DNA of 64,000 nucleotides from Georgenia subflava (GTDB lineage Bacteria; Actinomycetota; Actinomycetes; Actinomycetales; Actinomycetaceae), in the NCBI RefSeq assembly GCF_009193155.1, contig NZ_VUKD01000001.1, forward strand, positions 62,001 through 126,000. The letters run 5' to 3'. The notes beneath the pieces were generated by a model. That model was not told where the DNA came from. It worked only from the letters and a program-made list of their open reading frames with translations, and searched no databases. The translations under genes and the position numbers were made by a program. Shown here piece after piece: positions 31,765-40,737 of the stretch; the first letter of the stretch is position 1; each line of letters starts with the position of its first letter.

Positions 31765-34700
31765 CCATGACTCGACGCCGCCTCGCGGGCCTGCTTGCCA
31801 CCATCGCGATTGCCGCGTTCGTCGTCGGTGTGCCGTTGGTGCTGTGGTGGGTCCAACCGTATGCATGGACGACGTCCTTCGCAGAGCTGCGCACCAGGGC
31901 GTTGATGCCCGATGACGGGACTCTTATCGTCATCGTCGCCCAGCTCGCCGCGTGGCTCGCGTGGGGCTACCTGACCTGGGGTCTGCTCATCGAAGCGTTC
32001 TACCGGGTGCGCCACCTCGAGCCGCCACGCCTGCGTGGCTTGACCCTGTCCCAGGCCACTGCCCGCCGGGTGGTCGACGTCGCCGCGCTTCTGTTCGTCA
32101 CCGGAACCACGATCGCCCCGCTCGGCGCAACACCGGCCTACGCCGCGACCACGGTGGCTACTCAGCAGAGCGACCACGTCACAGCAAACCTCGCCCCGGC
32201 AGACGGCGCCACGACAACCATGACCGCTCCGACCGAAGGTCCGCCGCCGGCCGCTCCAGCGCCGAGGGAGCCGGTCGAGACGGTTGCGTTCGAGTACACC
32301 GTCAAGCGGGGCGACTCGCTGTGGAAGATCGCCGAGAAGTACCTCGGTGACGGACGCCGCTACACCGAGCTTGCGACCCTCAACGCGCGGCTGCTCGGCA
32401 ACAGCCCTGGCTTTCTCGAGCCCGGTTGGATTCTGCGCATACCCGACGAGGCGAAGGCCGCGACAGCGGTCCAGAGCGACGACACGGACACGTACATCGT
32501 CGAGCCCGGCGACACCCTCTCCGAGATCGCCGCCGACGAGCTCGGCGATGCCTCCCGCTACCCGGAGATCTTCGACGCCTCCACCGGCACCATCCAGCCC
32601 GACGGCGATCGGCTCACCGACCCCGACCTCATCCGCCCCGGATGGGAGCTCACCACACCCGGTTCAGCGATCGCCGAACCACCAGCCCCTGCCAGTCCCA
32701 CCGTCGAGGGCACCGTCGACGAAGAGTCCACGATTGAGGACGGGGCGGATGAGCCGCCTCCCGAGGACGCGGACCCGCGCGAACCAGTACCCACGGAGAC
32801 CGAGGCCCCGTCCACACCTAAGCCGGCGGTCACTGCATCGCCCGATGCGAGTGGTGCCCCAGAACCCGAGACGGCCGGTGAGTTCGCGGGCGGATCCGCT
32901 GCGGCGGACAACGACGAGGAAGCCGCGCCGAGCTGGCTCGTACCTGGCCTGACCGGCGCCGGGTCGTTCCTGGCCGGCGCACTGCTGCTGACGATCCGCG
33001 CCCGCCGTCGCACCGCCGCCCGATTCCGTGAGACGAGCAAGATGCTCCCGCCGCTGCCACCGGAGCTGCAGCCCGTCGCAGCAACCGCCCGCGTGGCCGG
33101 CGAAGCCACCGCCGAGACGATCCACGCCGTCGACACGATGCTCGTCACCCTTGCAGGAACATGCGCCGACCCCGCGCTCCACCCGAAGATCGTCACCGCC
33201 GACCTCTCGAGCGACGACGTCGTGCTGCACCTCGCCGAACCCGCCACCCTCCCCCCGCCATGGACCGGCGGCGACACGACGTGGTCCACACCGATCGACC
33301 CCGCACCCGAACAGGTCGACGAGGCCCCGTACCCGCTGCTCATCCCCGTCGGCCGCAGTCCCGACGGCCGGATGCATCTGGTCAACCTCGAGCACCTCGG
33401 CGCCCTCGCCGTCCACGGCGACACCGAACCCGCCGAAGCCTTTGGCCGGTACATCGCGTGTGAGGTCGCGCTCAACCCGTGGTCCGCCCGTGCACGCGTC
33501 TACGCTGTCGGCACCGGCGAAGAACTAACTGACCTGGACCCGCTCCGGCTCCGCTACTTCCCGACCGCAGACACCGGAATCCAGCAGATCGTCCGCACTG
33601 TCAGCGTCGACGGCGTCCTGGACTACGCCCCCGACCAGTACTTCCTGCTCCTGGCCAAGACCACCGATGAGCCGGTCCGTGAACTCTGTGCCGCGGTCGC
33701 TGCCCATCCCACACGAGCCGGAGTGGCCGTCGTCACTCTCGACGGCTGCACCACAGGCATGGTGCGGGCAGAGCTGACCGGCAACGGCCGGCTTCTCATC
33801 GCCGCGTTCAATATCGACGTCGAAGCGCCCGGGTTGACGAGCGAAGAAGCCCTCGCCTGCGCACAGATCGCCGCAACGACCGAGCAGATCGCCAGCGTGC
33901 CCATCCCTTTCGACGACGAAGCAACCGAAGGATGGCGGGCACGCTCGAACCTCGCCGGTGCACTGCGCCCCGAGCTCGTCGGTGATCGCCCCGCCGATGT
34001 CACCGAGCCAGCCGGTGACCGCTCACTGCTTCCGGCCGCAGCAGCGGAGTATGCGGCCGTCGCACCCGTCACGCTCGACGACGTCACCGTGCTTGCACCC
34101 GTCGTCCGAGAAGAGGTTGCAACACAAATCGAAGACGGTCAGGTGCACCTCGACCAGGATCTCGCCGACTTCGCCGACGACAAGTCCCCGCGCCCAAAGC
34201 TCTGGGTCCTCGGACCGATCACCGCAAAGACGAGCGGCGACCGCAAAGCCGTCATGTACCGCGACCGAAAGCTCCTCGAAGCGTTCGCATACCTATCGCT
34301 GCACCCGAACGGCTTCACCAAAGAGCAAGGTATCGACGCCGGGCTCGCCAAGGAGAGCAGGTTCCACACTGCAATGACCGAGCTGCGCACCTGGCTGGGC
34401 GAGAACCCCCGCACCGGGGAGCCCTACCTTCCAGATGCTCGCCAGTCCCGAGCAGCGCGATCCGCCGGCGGTCCTCGGTACCAGGTCGACGACGCCCTGT
34501 GCGATCTCGACCTGTTCTGCCAGCTCCGCAACCGTGCCGCAGCCCGAGGCGGCGAGGACGGCATCACTGACCTCGTCACCGCGCTCGGCCTGGTCACCGG
34601 CGTACCGTTCACACGCGACTGGCCTGACGGGTTCACCTGGTTGGAAGAGGGCGAACGCACCGACCACATCATGACCATCGCCGTCCTCGAGGTCGCCTCC

Positions 34701-34976
34701 ACCGTCATCGCCCACGCGCTGCGAAACGCAGACCTGCCGCTCGCCCGCGCCGCCGCCGAGGTCGCACACAAGGCCGCACCAGACGACGAACAAGCCCGCC
34801 TGGACCTCATCGCCGTCGCCGCCGCCGAAGGGCACGGCGACCTCGCCGCAGCACAGCTCCGCGACGATGTCATGGACCGCACCGACGACTACCGCAGCCC
34901 CGTCGAGCCCCCCGAACGCACCAAGCAAATACTCTCCACCAATCGCGAAATGCGCTCTGCCCGAAGCAAGTCTTGA
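31761..34976 (+). CDS. large membrane protein with two LysM domains and a BTAD-like C terminus
   Basis: A 1071-residue modular protein ending the Tad operon. N-terminal membrane helices (about 8-30, 52-75, 108-128), LysM 1 (YTVKRGDSLWKIAEKYLGDG, about 176-220), LysM 2 (YIVEPGDTLSEIAADELGDA, about 238-285), a Pro/Glu-rich stretch, another helix (about 398-414), then a long cytoplasmic part. The last 270 residues contain KLWVLGPITAKTSGDRKAVM and TPR-like helices of a BTAD-type domain. LysM binds peptidoglycan; BTAD occurs in SARP activators and signalling proteins. It may couple wall state or pilus assembly to regulation. No DNA-binding motif was confirmed. Confidence 0.82.
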   Translation: MTMTRRRLAGLLATIAIAAFVVGVPLVLWWVQPYAWTTSFAELRTRALMPDDGTLIVIVAQLAAWLAWGYLTWGLLIEAFYRVRHLEPPRLRGLTLSQATARRVVDVAALLFVTGTTIAPLGATPAYAATTVATQQSDHVTANLAPADGATTTMTAPTEGPPPAAPAPREPVETVAFEYTVKRGDSLWKIAEKYLGDGRRYTELATLNARLLGNSPGFLEPGWILRIPDEAKAATAVQSDDTDTYIVEPGDTLSEIAADELGDASRYPEIFDASTGTIQPDGDRLTDPDLIRPGWELTTPGSAIAEPPAPASPTVEGTVDEESTIEDGADEPPPEDADPREPVPTETEAPSTPKPAVTASPDASGAPEPETAGEFAGGSAAADNDEEAAPSWLVPGLTGAGSFLAGALLLTIRARRRTAARFRETSKMLPPLPPELQPVAATARVAGEATAETIHAVDTMLVTLAGTCADPALHPKIVTADLSSDDVVLHLAEPATLPPPWTGGDTTWSTPIDPAPEQVDEAPYPLLIPVGRSPDGRMHLVNLEHLGALAVHGDTEPAEAFGRYIACEVALNPWSARARVYAVGTGEELTDLDPLRLRYFPTADTGIQQIVRTVSVDGVLDYAPDQYFLLLAKTTDEPVRELCAAVAAHPTRAGVAVVTLDGCTTGMVRAELTGNGRLLIAAFNIDVEAPGLTSEEALACAQIAATTEQIASVPIPFDDEATEGWRARSNLAGALRPELVGDRPADVTEPAGDRSLLPAAAAEYAAVAPVTLDDVTVLAPVVREEVATQIEDGQVHLDQDLADFADDKSPRPKLWVLGPITAKTSGDRKAVMYRDRKLLEAFAYLSLHPNGFTKEQGIDAGLAKESRFHTAMTELRTWLGENPRTGEPYLPDARQSRAARSAGGPRYQVDDALCDLDLFCQLRNRAAARGGEDGITDLVTALGLVTGVPFTRDWPDGFTWLEEGERTDHIMTIAVLEVASTVIAHALRNADLPLARAAAEVAHKAAPDDEQARLDLIAVAAAEGHGDLAAAQLRDDVMDRTDDYRSPVEPPERTKQILSTNREMRSARSKS

Positions 34977-35170
34977 TGACCCCTCCGGGGATGACTCCCT
35001 CGTGGTTCGTGGAAGTCGCCTGCCAGGTTGCGGTGAATACTGCAAGCAGCTCACCGACAGCGTGCAGGCCGCTTCGCTCATAACGGGCTCGCTCGCACCT
35101 TTCCTCAGGGCGTAGGAGCTCAGTCGCAATTGTGATCGTCGTCGAGCCAGCGGTTCCGGGTCGCGTCCCC

Positions 35171-35317
35171 CTATGTCGGGTCCTTGCGGAGGCGGAGAGC
35201 GACCCACAACCCGCACCGTCGGCAGATGTATGCGGGTTCTCGGCCAAGTGCATGAAGCGAAGTGCGCGGCCGGACTCGTCCACAGCACGAGCAGCGCAGC
35301 TCATCCTCTTCGGCCAT
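35171..35317 (-). CDS. small zinc-ribbon protein
   Basis: A 48-residue protein with two CxxC pairs (RCSCCGRV and YICRRCGLW), a probable zinc ribbon. The ATG at 35317 begins MAEEDELRC; a longer in-frame ORF is the shadow of merR. The ribosome site is weak. It stands alone between the Tad operon and merR. 34977-35170 holds no gene. Confidence 0.6.
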   Translation of the reverse strand: MAEEDELRCSCCGRVRPRTSLHALGREPAYICRRCGLWVALRLRKDPT

Positions 35318-35354
35318 CTCTTGATGGTGCCAGGCGCTCAGGCCGGATGGCGCT

Positions 35355-35744
35355 TCAGAGGTAACGGCAGACGTCGGCGGATGAGCAATCGGCTGGGTTC
35401 CCAGCGACGGCGTCGTCTCGGAGGCGGGTGACGGCGGTGCGCAGCTCCTGGAGCTGGGCGATCTGTGCGTCGATGTCCTCGAGCCGGGTGGTGAGAACGT
35501 CGGTGACGTGCCGGCAGGGCGGTTCGCCGCCGTCGCGGATCTGAAGGATCTGCCCGATCTGGGCAAGAGTGAGGCCGGCCGCCTGGCCACGGTGAATAAA
35601 GTTCAGGCGCCCGAGCACCTCGGGGCCGTAGTCCCGGTACCCCGACGGGGTGCGGTCCGATGGTGGCAAGATTCCGACGTCTTCGTAAAACCTCAGCGTC
35701 TTCGTCGTCGTCCCCGTCGCGTGCGCGACCTCACCGATCCGCAT
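35355..35744 (-). CDS. merR: MerR-family metal-responsive regulator
   Basis: A 129-residue MerR protein: winged helix MRIGEVAHATGTTTKTLRFYEDVGILPP, a dimerisation helix, and cysteines at EPPCRHV and in the C-terminal PADCSSADVCRYL. This resembles soft-metal MerR sensors. It should bend and activate the divergent merA promoter when Hg(II) binds, but the C-terminal pair also resembles Cu/Zn sensors, so context decides. The ATG at 35744 follows GAGAGGG. Confidence 0.87.
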   Translation of the reverse strand: MRIGEVAHATGTTTKTLRFYEDVGILPPSDRTPSGYRDYGPEVLGRLNFIHRGQAAGLTLAQIGQILQIRDGGEPPCRHVTDVLTTRLEDIDAQIAQLQELRTAVTRLRDDAVAGNPADCSSADVCRYL

Positions 35745-35761
35745 CGCTTTCGCCCTCTCGC

Positions 35762-35793
35762 TTGACCTTCCAGTGCACTGGAAGGTCGATCCT
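35762..35793 (+). promoter_or_regulatory. MerR-type merA promoter with 24-bp palindrome
   Basis: -35 TTGACC (35762-35767) and -10-like GATCCT (35788-35793) are separated by 20 bp, the overlong spacer typical of MerR activation. A perfect 24-bp palindrome (35764-35787, half-site GACCTTCCAGTG) fills the spacer. The divergent merR start is 20 bases away. Confidence 0.85.
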
Positions 35794-35819
35794 AGTTCCG
35801 AGACGCACAAAAGGAGCAG

Positions 35820-37256
35820 ATGGTGGTCGGAACAGAACGGTATGACCTCGCGGTGATCGGGTCCGGCGGCGGGGCGTTCGCCGCGGCGATCCGCGCGACG
35901 AACCTGGGCAAGCGGGTCGTGATGATTGAGCGCGACACCGTGGGCGGCACGTGTGTGAACACCGGCTGTGCGCCCTCCAAGGCACTCCTGGCCGCGGCCG
36001 AGGCCCGGCACGTCGCCCTCGACGCAACCCGGTTTCCCGGGATCGCAACGACCGCGGGACCGGTGGACATTCCCGCTCTGATCGCCGCCAAGGACGACTT
36101 GGTCGGTGCGATGCGCTCGGAGAAGTACCTCGGCCTCGCCGCGGATTACGGCTGGGACCTGCACCACGGCGACGCGCGCTTCGCCGGCACGCCCGCCGAC
36201 CCGATCCTGCAGGTCACATCCCCCGACGGGACCGCGGAAACCGTGAGTGCCGAGCACTACCTCGTCGCCACTGGCTCCACCCCCTGGGCGCCACCGGTCG
36301 ACGGGCTCGAGCAGGCCGGCTACCTCACCTCCACGACCGCCATGGCACTCGACCACCTCCCCGAGACCCTGCTCGTCATTGGCGGCGGGTACGTCGCCCT
36401 CGAGCAGGCCCAGCTCTTCGCCCGCCTCGGCTCGCGAGTGACGATGCTGGTCCGTTCGCGCCTGGCCTCTCACGAGGAACCCGAGACCTCCAGCGCGCTC
36501 ATGGAGGTCTTCGCCGACGAGGGGATACGGGTGGTCCGCCGAACCGTGCCCACCGCGGTGCGCCGGGACGAGAGCGGCGGGGTCGTGGTCACCGCCACGG
36601 TCGCCGGCAAGCCGGAGGAGTTCCGGGCCGCCGACCTACTGATCGCCGCCGGCCGGCGCCCGGTCACCGAAGGGATCAATCTTGAGGCGGTGGGTGTGCG
36701 GACCGGTGATCAGGGCCAGGTCCTCATCGACACCTCTCTGGTCAGCTCGAACCCGCGGGTCTGGGCCGCCGGTGATGTCACCGGCCACCGCGAGTTCGTC
36801 TACGTCGCCGCCTCACATGGAACCCTCGCCGTCGACAACGCCTTCACCGGGACCCGCCGGGAGGTCGACTACCGCCACCTGCCCCGGGTCATCTTCACCA
36901 CCCCGTCCATCGCCGCCATCGGGATGACCGACAAGCAGGCTCGCGATGCCGGGATCCGGTGCGAGTGCCGCGTCCTGCCGCTGGAGTACGTGCCCCGCGC
37001 GCTGGTCAACCGGGACACCCGTGGCTTCGTCAAGATCGTCGCTGACTCCGCGACCGGCCGGATCGTCGGCATCACCGCCGTCGCCAAGGACGCCGGCGAA
37101 CTCGCCGCCGCCGGTGTCTACATCCTCGAAGCAGGCATGACCGTTGACCAGGTCGCCAACCTCTGGAGCCCCTACCTGACGATGTCCGAAGGCCTCAAGC
37201 TCGCCGCCCAGTCCTTCACGACCGACGTCACCAAACTCTCCTGCTGCGCCGCCTGA
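35820..37256 (+). CDS. merA: mercuric reductase
   Basis: A 478-residue flavin disulfide reductase that reduces Hg(II) to volatile Hg(0) with NADPH. FAD site IGSGGGAFAAAI near the N terminus, redox pair GGTCVNTGC (C45, C50), second Rossmann LLVIGGGYVALEQAQLF, active-site Tyr in LEYVPRA, and the Hg-delivery C-terminal pair KLSCCAA (C475, C476). There is no N-terminal HMA domain, as in many actinobacterial MerA. AAAGGAGC precedes the ATG at 35820. No merB, merT or merP is beside it. Confidence 0.95.
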   Translation: MVVGTERYDLAVIGSGGGAFAAAIRATNLGKRVVMIERDTVGGTCVNTGCAPSKALLAAAEARHVALDATRFPGIATTAGPVDIPALIAAKDDLVGAMRSEKYLGLAADYGWDLHHGDARFAGTPADPILQVTSPDGTAETVSAEHYLVATGSTPWAPPVDGLEQAGYLTSTTAMALDHLPETLLVIGGGYVALEQAQLFARLGSRVTMLVRSRLASHEEPETSSALMEVFADEGIRVVRRTVPTAVRRDESGGVVVTATVAGKPEEFRAADLLIAAGRRPVTEGINLEAVGVRTGDQGQVLIDTSLVSSNPRVWAAGDVTGHREFVYVAASHGTLAVDNAFTGTRREVDYRHLPRVIFTTPSIAAIGMTDKQARDAGIRCECRVLPLEYVPRALVNRDTRGFVKIVADSATGRIVGITAVAKDAGELAAAGVYILEAGMTVDQVANLWSPYLTMSEGLKLAAQSFTTDVTKLSCCAA

Positions 37257-37339
37257 CCAGCCGCCCCTGGGGTGCGACCCCCTCGTCGCATCAGGGTCTG
37301 GGACTGTCTCTCTAAACGGACGGTGGCCGTGGCGGGCGG

Positions 37340-37672
37340 TCAGCTGGGTCGCCGTGCGTACATGATGACCGCGACGCCGGCGTGGCAGACGAGGGCGCCG
37401 GTGACGTCCCACCGGCCGGGGCGGAAGCCGGCGACGAGCATGCCCCAGCCGAGGGAGCGGACGACGAACACGTCACCGTAGGCGGGAAGGACGCTACCGA
37501 AGTTGGCCTCGGGCTAGAACGTCGCGACGAAGCCGTACAGGCCGAGAGCGATGGTGCCGGCGCCGATCCAGATCCAGCCCTTGTGCTCGCGGACGCCCTG
37601 CCAGACGAACTAGGCGCCGCCGATCTCGAAGAGCGCGGCGATGACGAAGAGCACGATCGAGCGCAGTGGCAT
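37340..37672 (-). pseudogene. ynfA: YnfA-family small membrane transporter, two in-frame amber codons
   Basis: The frame reads a full UPF0060/YnfA protein (110 codons; MPLRSIVLFVIAALFEIGGA, then [31 protein letters not shown], and [20 protein letters not shown]), a four-helix SMR-like efflux protein. TAG codons replace expected Trp at codon 21 (37612-37610) and Gln at codon 53 (37516-37514). The rest is intact with no frameshift, so inactivation looks recent. It lies downstream of arsA on the same strand. Confidence 0.85.
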
Positions 37673-37766
37673 AGCGGTCCCTGTCGGTTTCGTAACATAC
37701 GCTGCTGCGTCGTCGCTATTCGGCTTCCTGCGGGTTGCCGCCGCTCGCTCCCGAGGCCTTCTTGCT

Positions 37767-39551
37767 TCAGATGGTGGCGGGAGCGGCGGTGGTTGTCAGG
37801 GCCGCCAAGGCTGGAACGCCGACGGGTTCGCGGGCCAGCAGCGGGATGAGGGCGCACCGGTGTGACTCCTCGACCAGGACCTTGGCGATCTCGGCACGTT
37901 CGTTCTCGGCCCGGCGGCGCAACAGCAGGTCGCTGGTAGTCGCGGCGGTGAGGGAGTTGTTGACGACCCATGCCCAGGGTTCGATGCCGGCGCGGCGCAG
38001 GTCCGCCTGCAGGCCCTCGGCCTCCAGGACCGGGGTGGCCTCGGGGAGGGTGACGACGACGACCTTGGTGTAGTCGGCATCCTGCAGCCGCATCATCGGC
38101 GTGGTGTAGGCGCCGCCCTGTCCCATCTGGCGTACGACATCGCGGTGGTAAGACCCGGTCGCGTCGAGCAGGAGCAGGGTGTGCCCGGTCGGGGCGGTGT
38201 CCATGACGACGAAGCGCTGCTTGGCCTCGTTCACGGCACGGGAGAAGGCCTGGAAGACGGCGATCTCCTCGGTGCACGGTGAGCGCAGGTCCTCCTCCAG
38301 GGCGGCGCGGCCGGCGTCGTCGAGGGTGGCGCCCTTGGTCCGCAGCACCGTCTCGCGGTAGCGCTCGGTGGCGGCCACAGGGTCGATCCGCGACACCTCG
38401 AGCCCGGGGACAGTGCCGGCGAGAGTCTCGGTCAGGTGCGCGGCGGGGTCGGTGGTGGTCAGGTGCACGTCCAGGCCACGCCCGGCCAGGGCGACGGCGA
38501 CCGCGGCGGCGATCGTCGTCTTGCCCACACCGCCCTTACCCATGAACATCACCAGACCGTGGTCGGCGCGGGCGAGCTCGTCGACCAGCGCACCCAGGAC
38601 CTCGGCCCCCGCGGGGATTCCGACCGGACGGGCGGGCCCGTCGTCGAGGGCGTCGACGTCGACGCCGGGCTCGAACAGGCTGCCCAGCGCGTCCAGGCCG
38701 ACCATGTTGTCGCCCTTGAGCGCCAGCACGTCGGTCGGTAGGTCGCGCAGCGCGGGCGGCAGGTCCGCCAGGACCGCCTGCTCGCGCTCGAAGACCGCCG
38801 TCGCGAGCTCGTCGGAGCCGGCGGGACGGGGCATGACGGCGTTGACGATGACGTGCTGCTCGCGCACGCCGAGGGCGGCGAGCTCGGCGTGGGTGCGCTC
38901 GATCTCAGCGACGGCGGCGCGCTGGGCACGGGTGACCAGCACCAGCCGGGTACGCGCCGGGTCACCGAGCGCGGCGACGGCCTCGGCGTAGACGGTGCGC
39001 TGGCGGTCCAGCCCGGCTAGCGGGCCCAGGCAGGAGGCGTCCCCCTTGCCCTCGTTGAGGAAGTCCGTCCAGGAGCCGGGCAGCTGGAGCAGGCGGATGG
39101 TGTGGCCGGTGGGAGCGGTGTCGAAGACGACGTGATCGAAACCGGCGACGGCTTCGTCTCCGGTGAGCAGACCGGTGAACTCGTTGAAGGAGGCGATCTC
39201 GGTGGTGCAGGCCCCGGAGAGCTGCTCCTCGATGACCTTGACCTCGCTCTCGGGGAGCAGGCCGCGGACCGGGCCCACGATCCGCGCCCGGTAGGCCTCG
39301 GCCGCCTGGTCGGGATCGATCTCCAACGCCGAGAGTCCCGGCACGGCAAGTACCTCGGTGATGGTGTTGCCGATGTGCAGGCCGAAGACCTGCCCGACGT
39401 TCGAGGCCGGGTCGGTGCTGACCAGCAGCACCCTCTTGCCGTGCCGGGCCAGGTGGATCGCCGTCGCGCACGCCACGGAGGTCTTGCCCACGCCGCCCTT
39501 GCCGGTGAGGAAGACGTAGCGCGGGACGTCAAGGAGGAATGTCGGGATCAT
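37767..39551 (-). CDS. arsA: arsenical pump-driving ATPase
   Basis: A 594-residue duplicated ATPase that energises ArsB for As(III)/Sb(III) efflux. The two halves each carry a deviant P-loop GKGGVGKT (near residues 17 and 338) and a DTAPTGHT signal-transduction motif. Metalloid cysteines occur at SGACTTEI and RSPCTEEI. The ATG at 39551 is 12 bases after the arsD stop. The cognate arsB is 1.2 kb away on the other strand, beyond arsR. Confidence 0.95.
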   Translation of the reverse strand: MIPTFLLDVPRYVFLTGKGGVGKTSVACATAIHLARHGKRVLLVSTDPASNVGQVFGLHIGNTITEVLAVPGLSALEIDPDQAAEAYRARIVGPVRGLLPESEVKVIEEQLSGACTTEIASFNEFTGLLTGDEAVAGFDHVVFDTAPTGHTIRLLQLPGSWTDFLNEGKGDASCLGPLAGLDRQRTVYAEAVAALGDPARTRLVLVTRAQRAAVAEIERTHAELAALGVREQHVIVNAVMPRPAGSDELATAVFEREQAVLADLPPALRDLPTDVLALKGDNMVGLDALGSLFEPGVDVDALDDGPARPVGIPAGAEVLGALVDELARADHGLVMFMGKGGVGKTTIAAAVAVALAGRGLDVHLTTTDPAAHLTETLAGTVPGLEVSRIDPVAATERYRETVLRTKGATLDDAGRAALEEDLRSPCTEEIAVFQAFSRAVNEAKQRFVVMDTAPTGHTLLLLDATGSYHRDVVRQMGQGGAYTTPMMRLQDADYTKVVVVTLPEATPVLEAEGLQADLRRAGIEPWAWVVNNSLTAATTSDLLLRRRAENERAEIAKVLVEESHRCALIPLLAREPVGVPALAALTTTAAPATI

Positions 39552-39563
39552 CGTCGCCCCTTC

Positions 39564-39944
39564 TCAGCAGCAGCCGGAGCCGCCGCAGCAGCTCTCGGAG
39601 TTCTGGGCCAGGGCGAGCTCGGGCCGTCCGGCGGGCACGGGGGCCAGGCCAGCCCACCTGGCGAGCTGGTCGCGGTCGGGGTAGCGACCCGTCATCGCGA
39701 CCGTGCCGTCCACGAGCACCAGCGGGAGCCCCTCGGAGCCGGAGAGCTGGAGAAACTGCACGACCGCCGGGCGCCCGGTGAAGGCGATCGGCTCGCTCGC
39801 AAGGTTGAACCGCTCGATCGCACCGCCCTGAGACCTCAGCCAGTCCAGGTCTGCGGAGAAGGTCACCAGATCCTGGGGGACGTCCGGTCCGCAGACACCG
39901 GTGCTGCAGCACATGGCGGGCTCGTAGACCTCGATGGTGCTCAT
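39564..39944 (-). CDS. arsD: arsenite metallochaperone ArsD
   Basis: A 126-residue chaperone that hands As(III) to ArsA. The vicinal cysteines C12, C13 and C18 (AMCCSTGVC) form the metalloid site; a terminal SCCGGSGCC adds further thiols. ATG at 39944, preceded by GGAGG. It is the first gene of a leftward arsDA unit, divergent from arsR, with the shared operator at 39969. Confidence 0.93.
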   Translation of the reverse strand: MSTIEVYEPAMCCSTGVCGPDVPQDLVTFSADLDWLRSQGGAIERFNLASEPIAFTGRPAVVQFLQLSGSEGLPLVLVDGTVAMTGRYPDRDQLARWAGLAPVPAGRPELALAQNSESCCGGSGCC

Positions 39945-39968
39945 GGATGGAACCTCCGTCGGCGATGA

Positions 39969-39985
39969 ATCGATAGCGATCGATA
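39969..39985. promoter_or_regulatory. ArsR operator: direct ATCGATA repeats
   Basis: ATCGATA occurs at 39969-39975 and 39979-39985, ten base pairs apart, in the arsD-arsR intergenic region. The same heptamer lies in TATCGATATA (40484-40493) upstream of arsB. This makes it the likely ArsR binding element. Confidence 0.6.
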
Positions 39986-40046
39986 CAGCCCCCACCTTAC
40001 GGCCACTGTTTCGACGATCGTCAAACCAAGGTCCCATACTGGTCAC

Positions 40047-40400
40047 ATGACCGCCCACGCCCTCCCACTTGTCGACATCTCGGCGTGCAGCACGCCCCTG
40101 GTCCGAGAACCACTGGCTGCAGCGCAGGCGGTCGAGCTCAGCCGAACCTTCAAGGCGCTGGGCGACCCGACCCGGCTGCGGCTGCTGTCGCTGATCGCCG
40201 CCCACGAGGGTGGGGATGCGTGCGTGTGCGACCTGACCGAGCCGCTGGACCTGTCCCAGCCGACGATCTCCCACCACCTCAAGGTGCTCCGCGAGGCCGG
40301 CCTGGTCGTCAGTGAGCGGCGGGGGACGTGGGTCCACTACCGCATCGTTCCCGAGGTGCTGGACCGGATCTCCGGCGTACTGGCGGTCGCTGACCGCTGA
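40047..40400 (+). CDS. arsR: arsenic-responsive repressor ArsR
   Basis: A 117-residue SmtB/ArsR winged-helix repressor with As(III)-sensing cysteines in ACVCDLTEPL and recognition helix SQPTISHHLKVLREAGL; C14 may also bind. -10 CATACT (40035-40040) is six bases before the ATG and no ribosome site is present, so the mRNA is probably leaderless. It divides arsDA (left) from arsB and the arsC block (right). Confidence 0.94.
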   Translation: MTAHALPLVDISACSTPLVREPLAAAQAVELSRTFKALGDPTRLRLLSLIAAHEGGDACVCDLTEPLDLSQPTISHHLKVLREAGLVVSERRGTWVHYRIVPEVLDRISGVLAVADR

Positions 40401-40737
40401 GGCATGTCCTCGCCGGGCCGAGCCACCCGTACCCGTACTTTGACAGCGGTCCATATAGACCCACTAGTCTCCATATTGACAACTATCGATATACACCGGT
40501 GCCAGCGAAGGGCGAGTGCCCTGTAGCGCACAGTGCCGGCCCTCGGCTCGACGACATCCTCTAGCGGCAGCGACGCCCGTCACCACGCGTGGCGGGCGCC
40601 GCGCTGTGTCGAGGTGCGTATCGCCCGGGTCAGACGAGAAGGGGAATGCTCGTGAGACTCACAGCAACACCGGCGTGCAAGGCTCTCGCGGCACCATCCT
40701 GGCCGTCGTCGGCCGGTCCTACCGACCTGATGGGGGT
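40401..40737 (+). promoter_or_regulatory. arsB upstream region with ArsR-like box
   Basis: No gene. It holds two TTGACA elements (40439-40444 and 40476-40481) and the ArsR-like sequence TATCGATATA (40484-40493) three bases after the second. This fits a repressible arsB promoter. The remainder (40500-40737) is a long GC-rich leader with no recognised riboswitch. Confidence 0.5.

Noticed and set aside
37312-38277. 321-residue minus-strand ORF across ynfA and arsA
   Set aside because: Wrong frame; the ynfA and arsA frames carry recognisable sequence.
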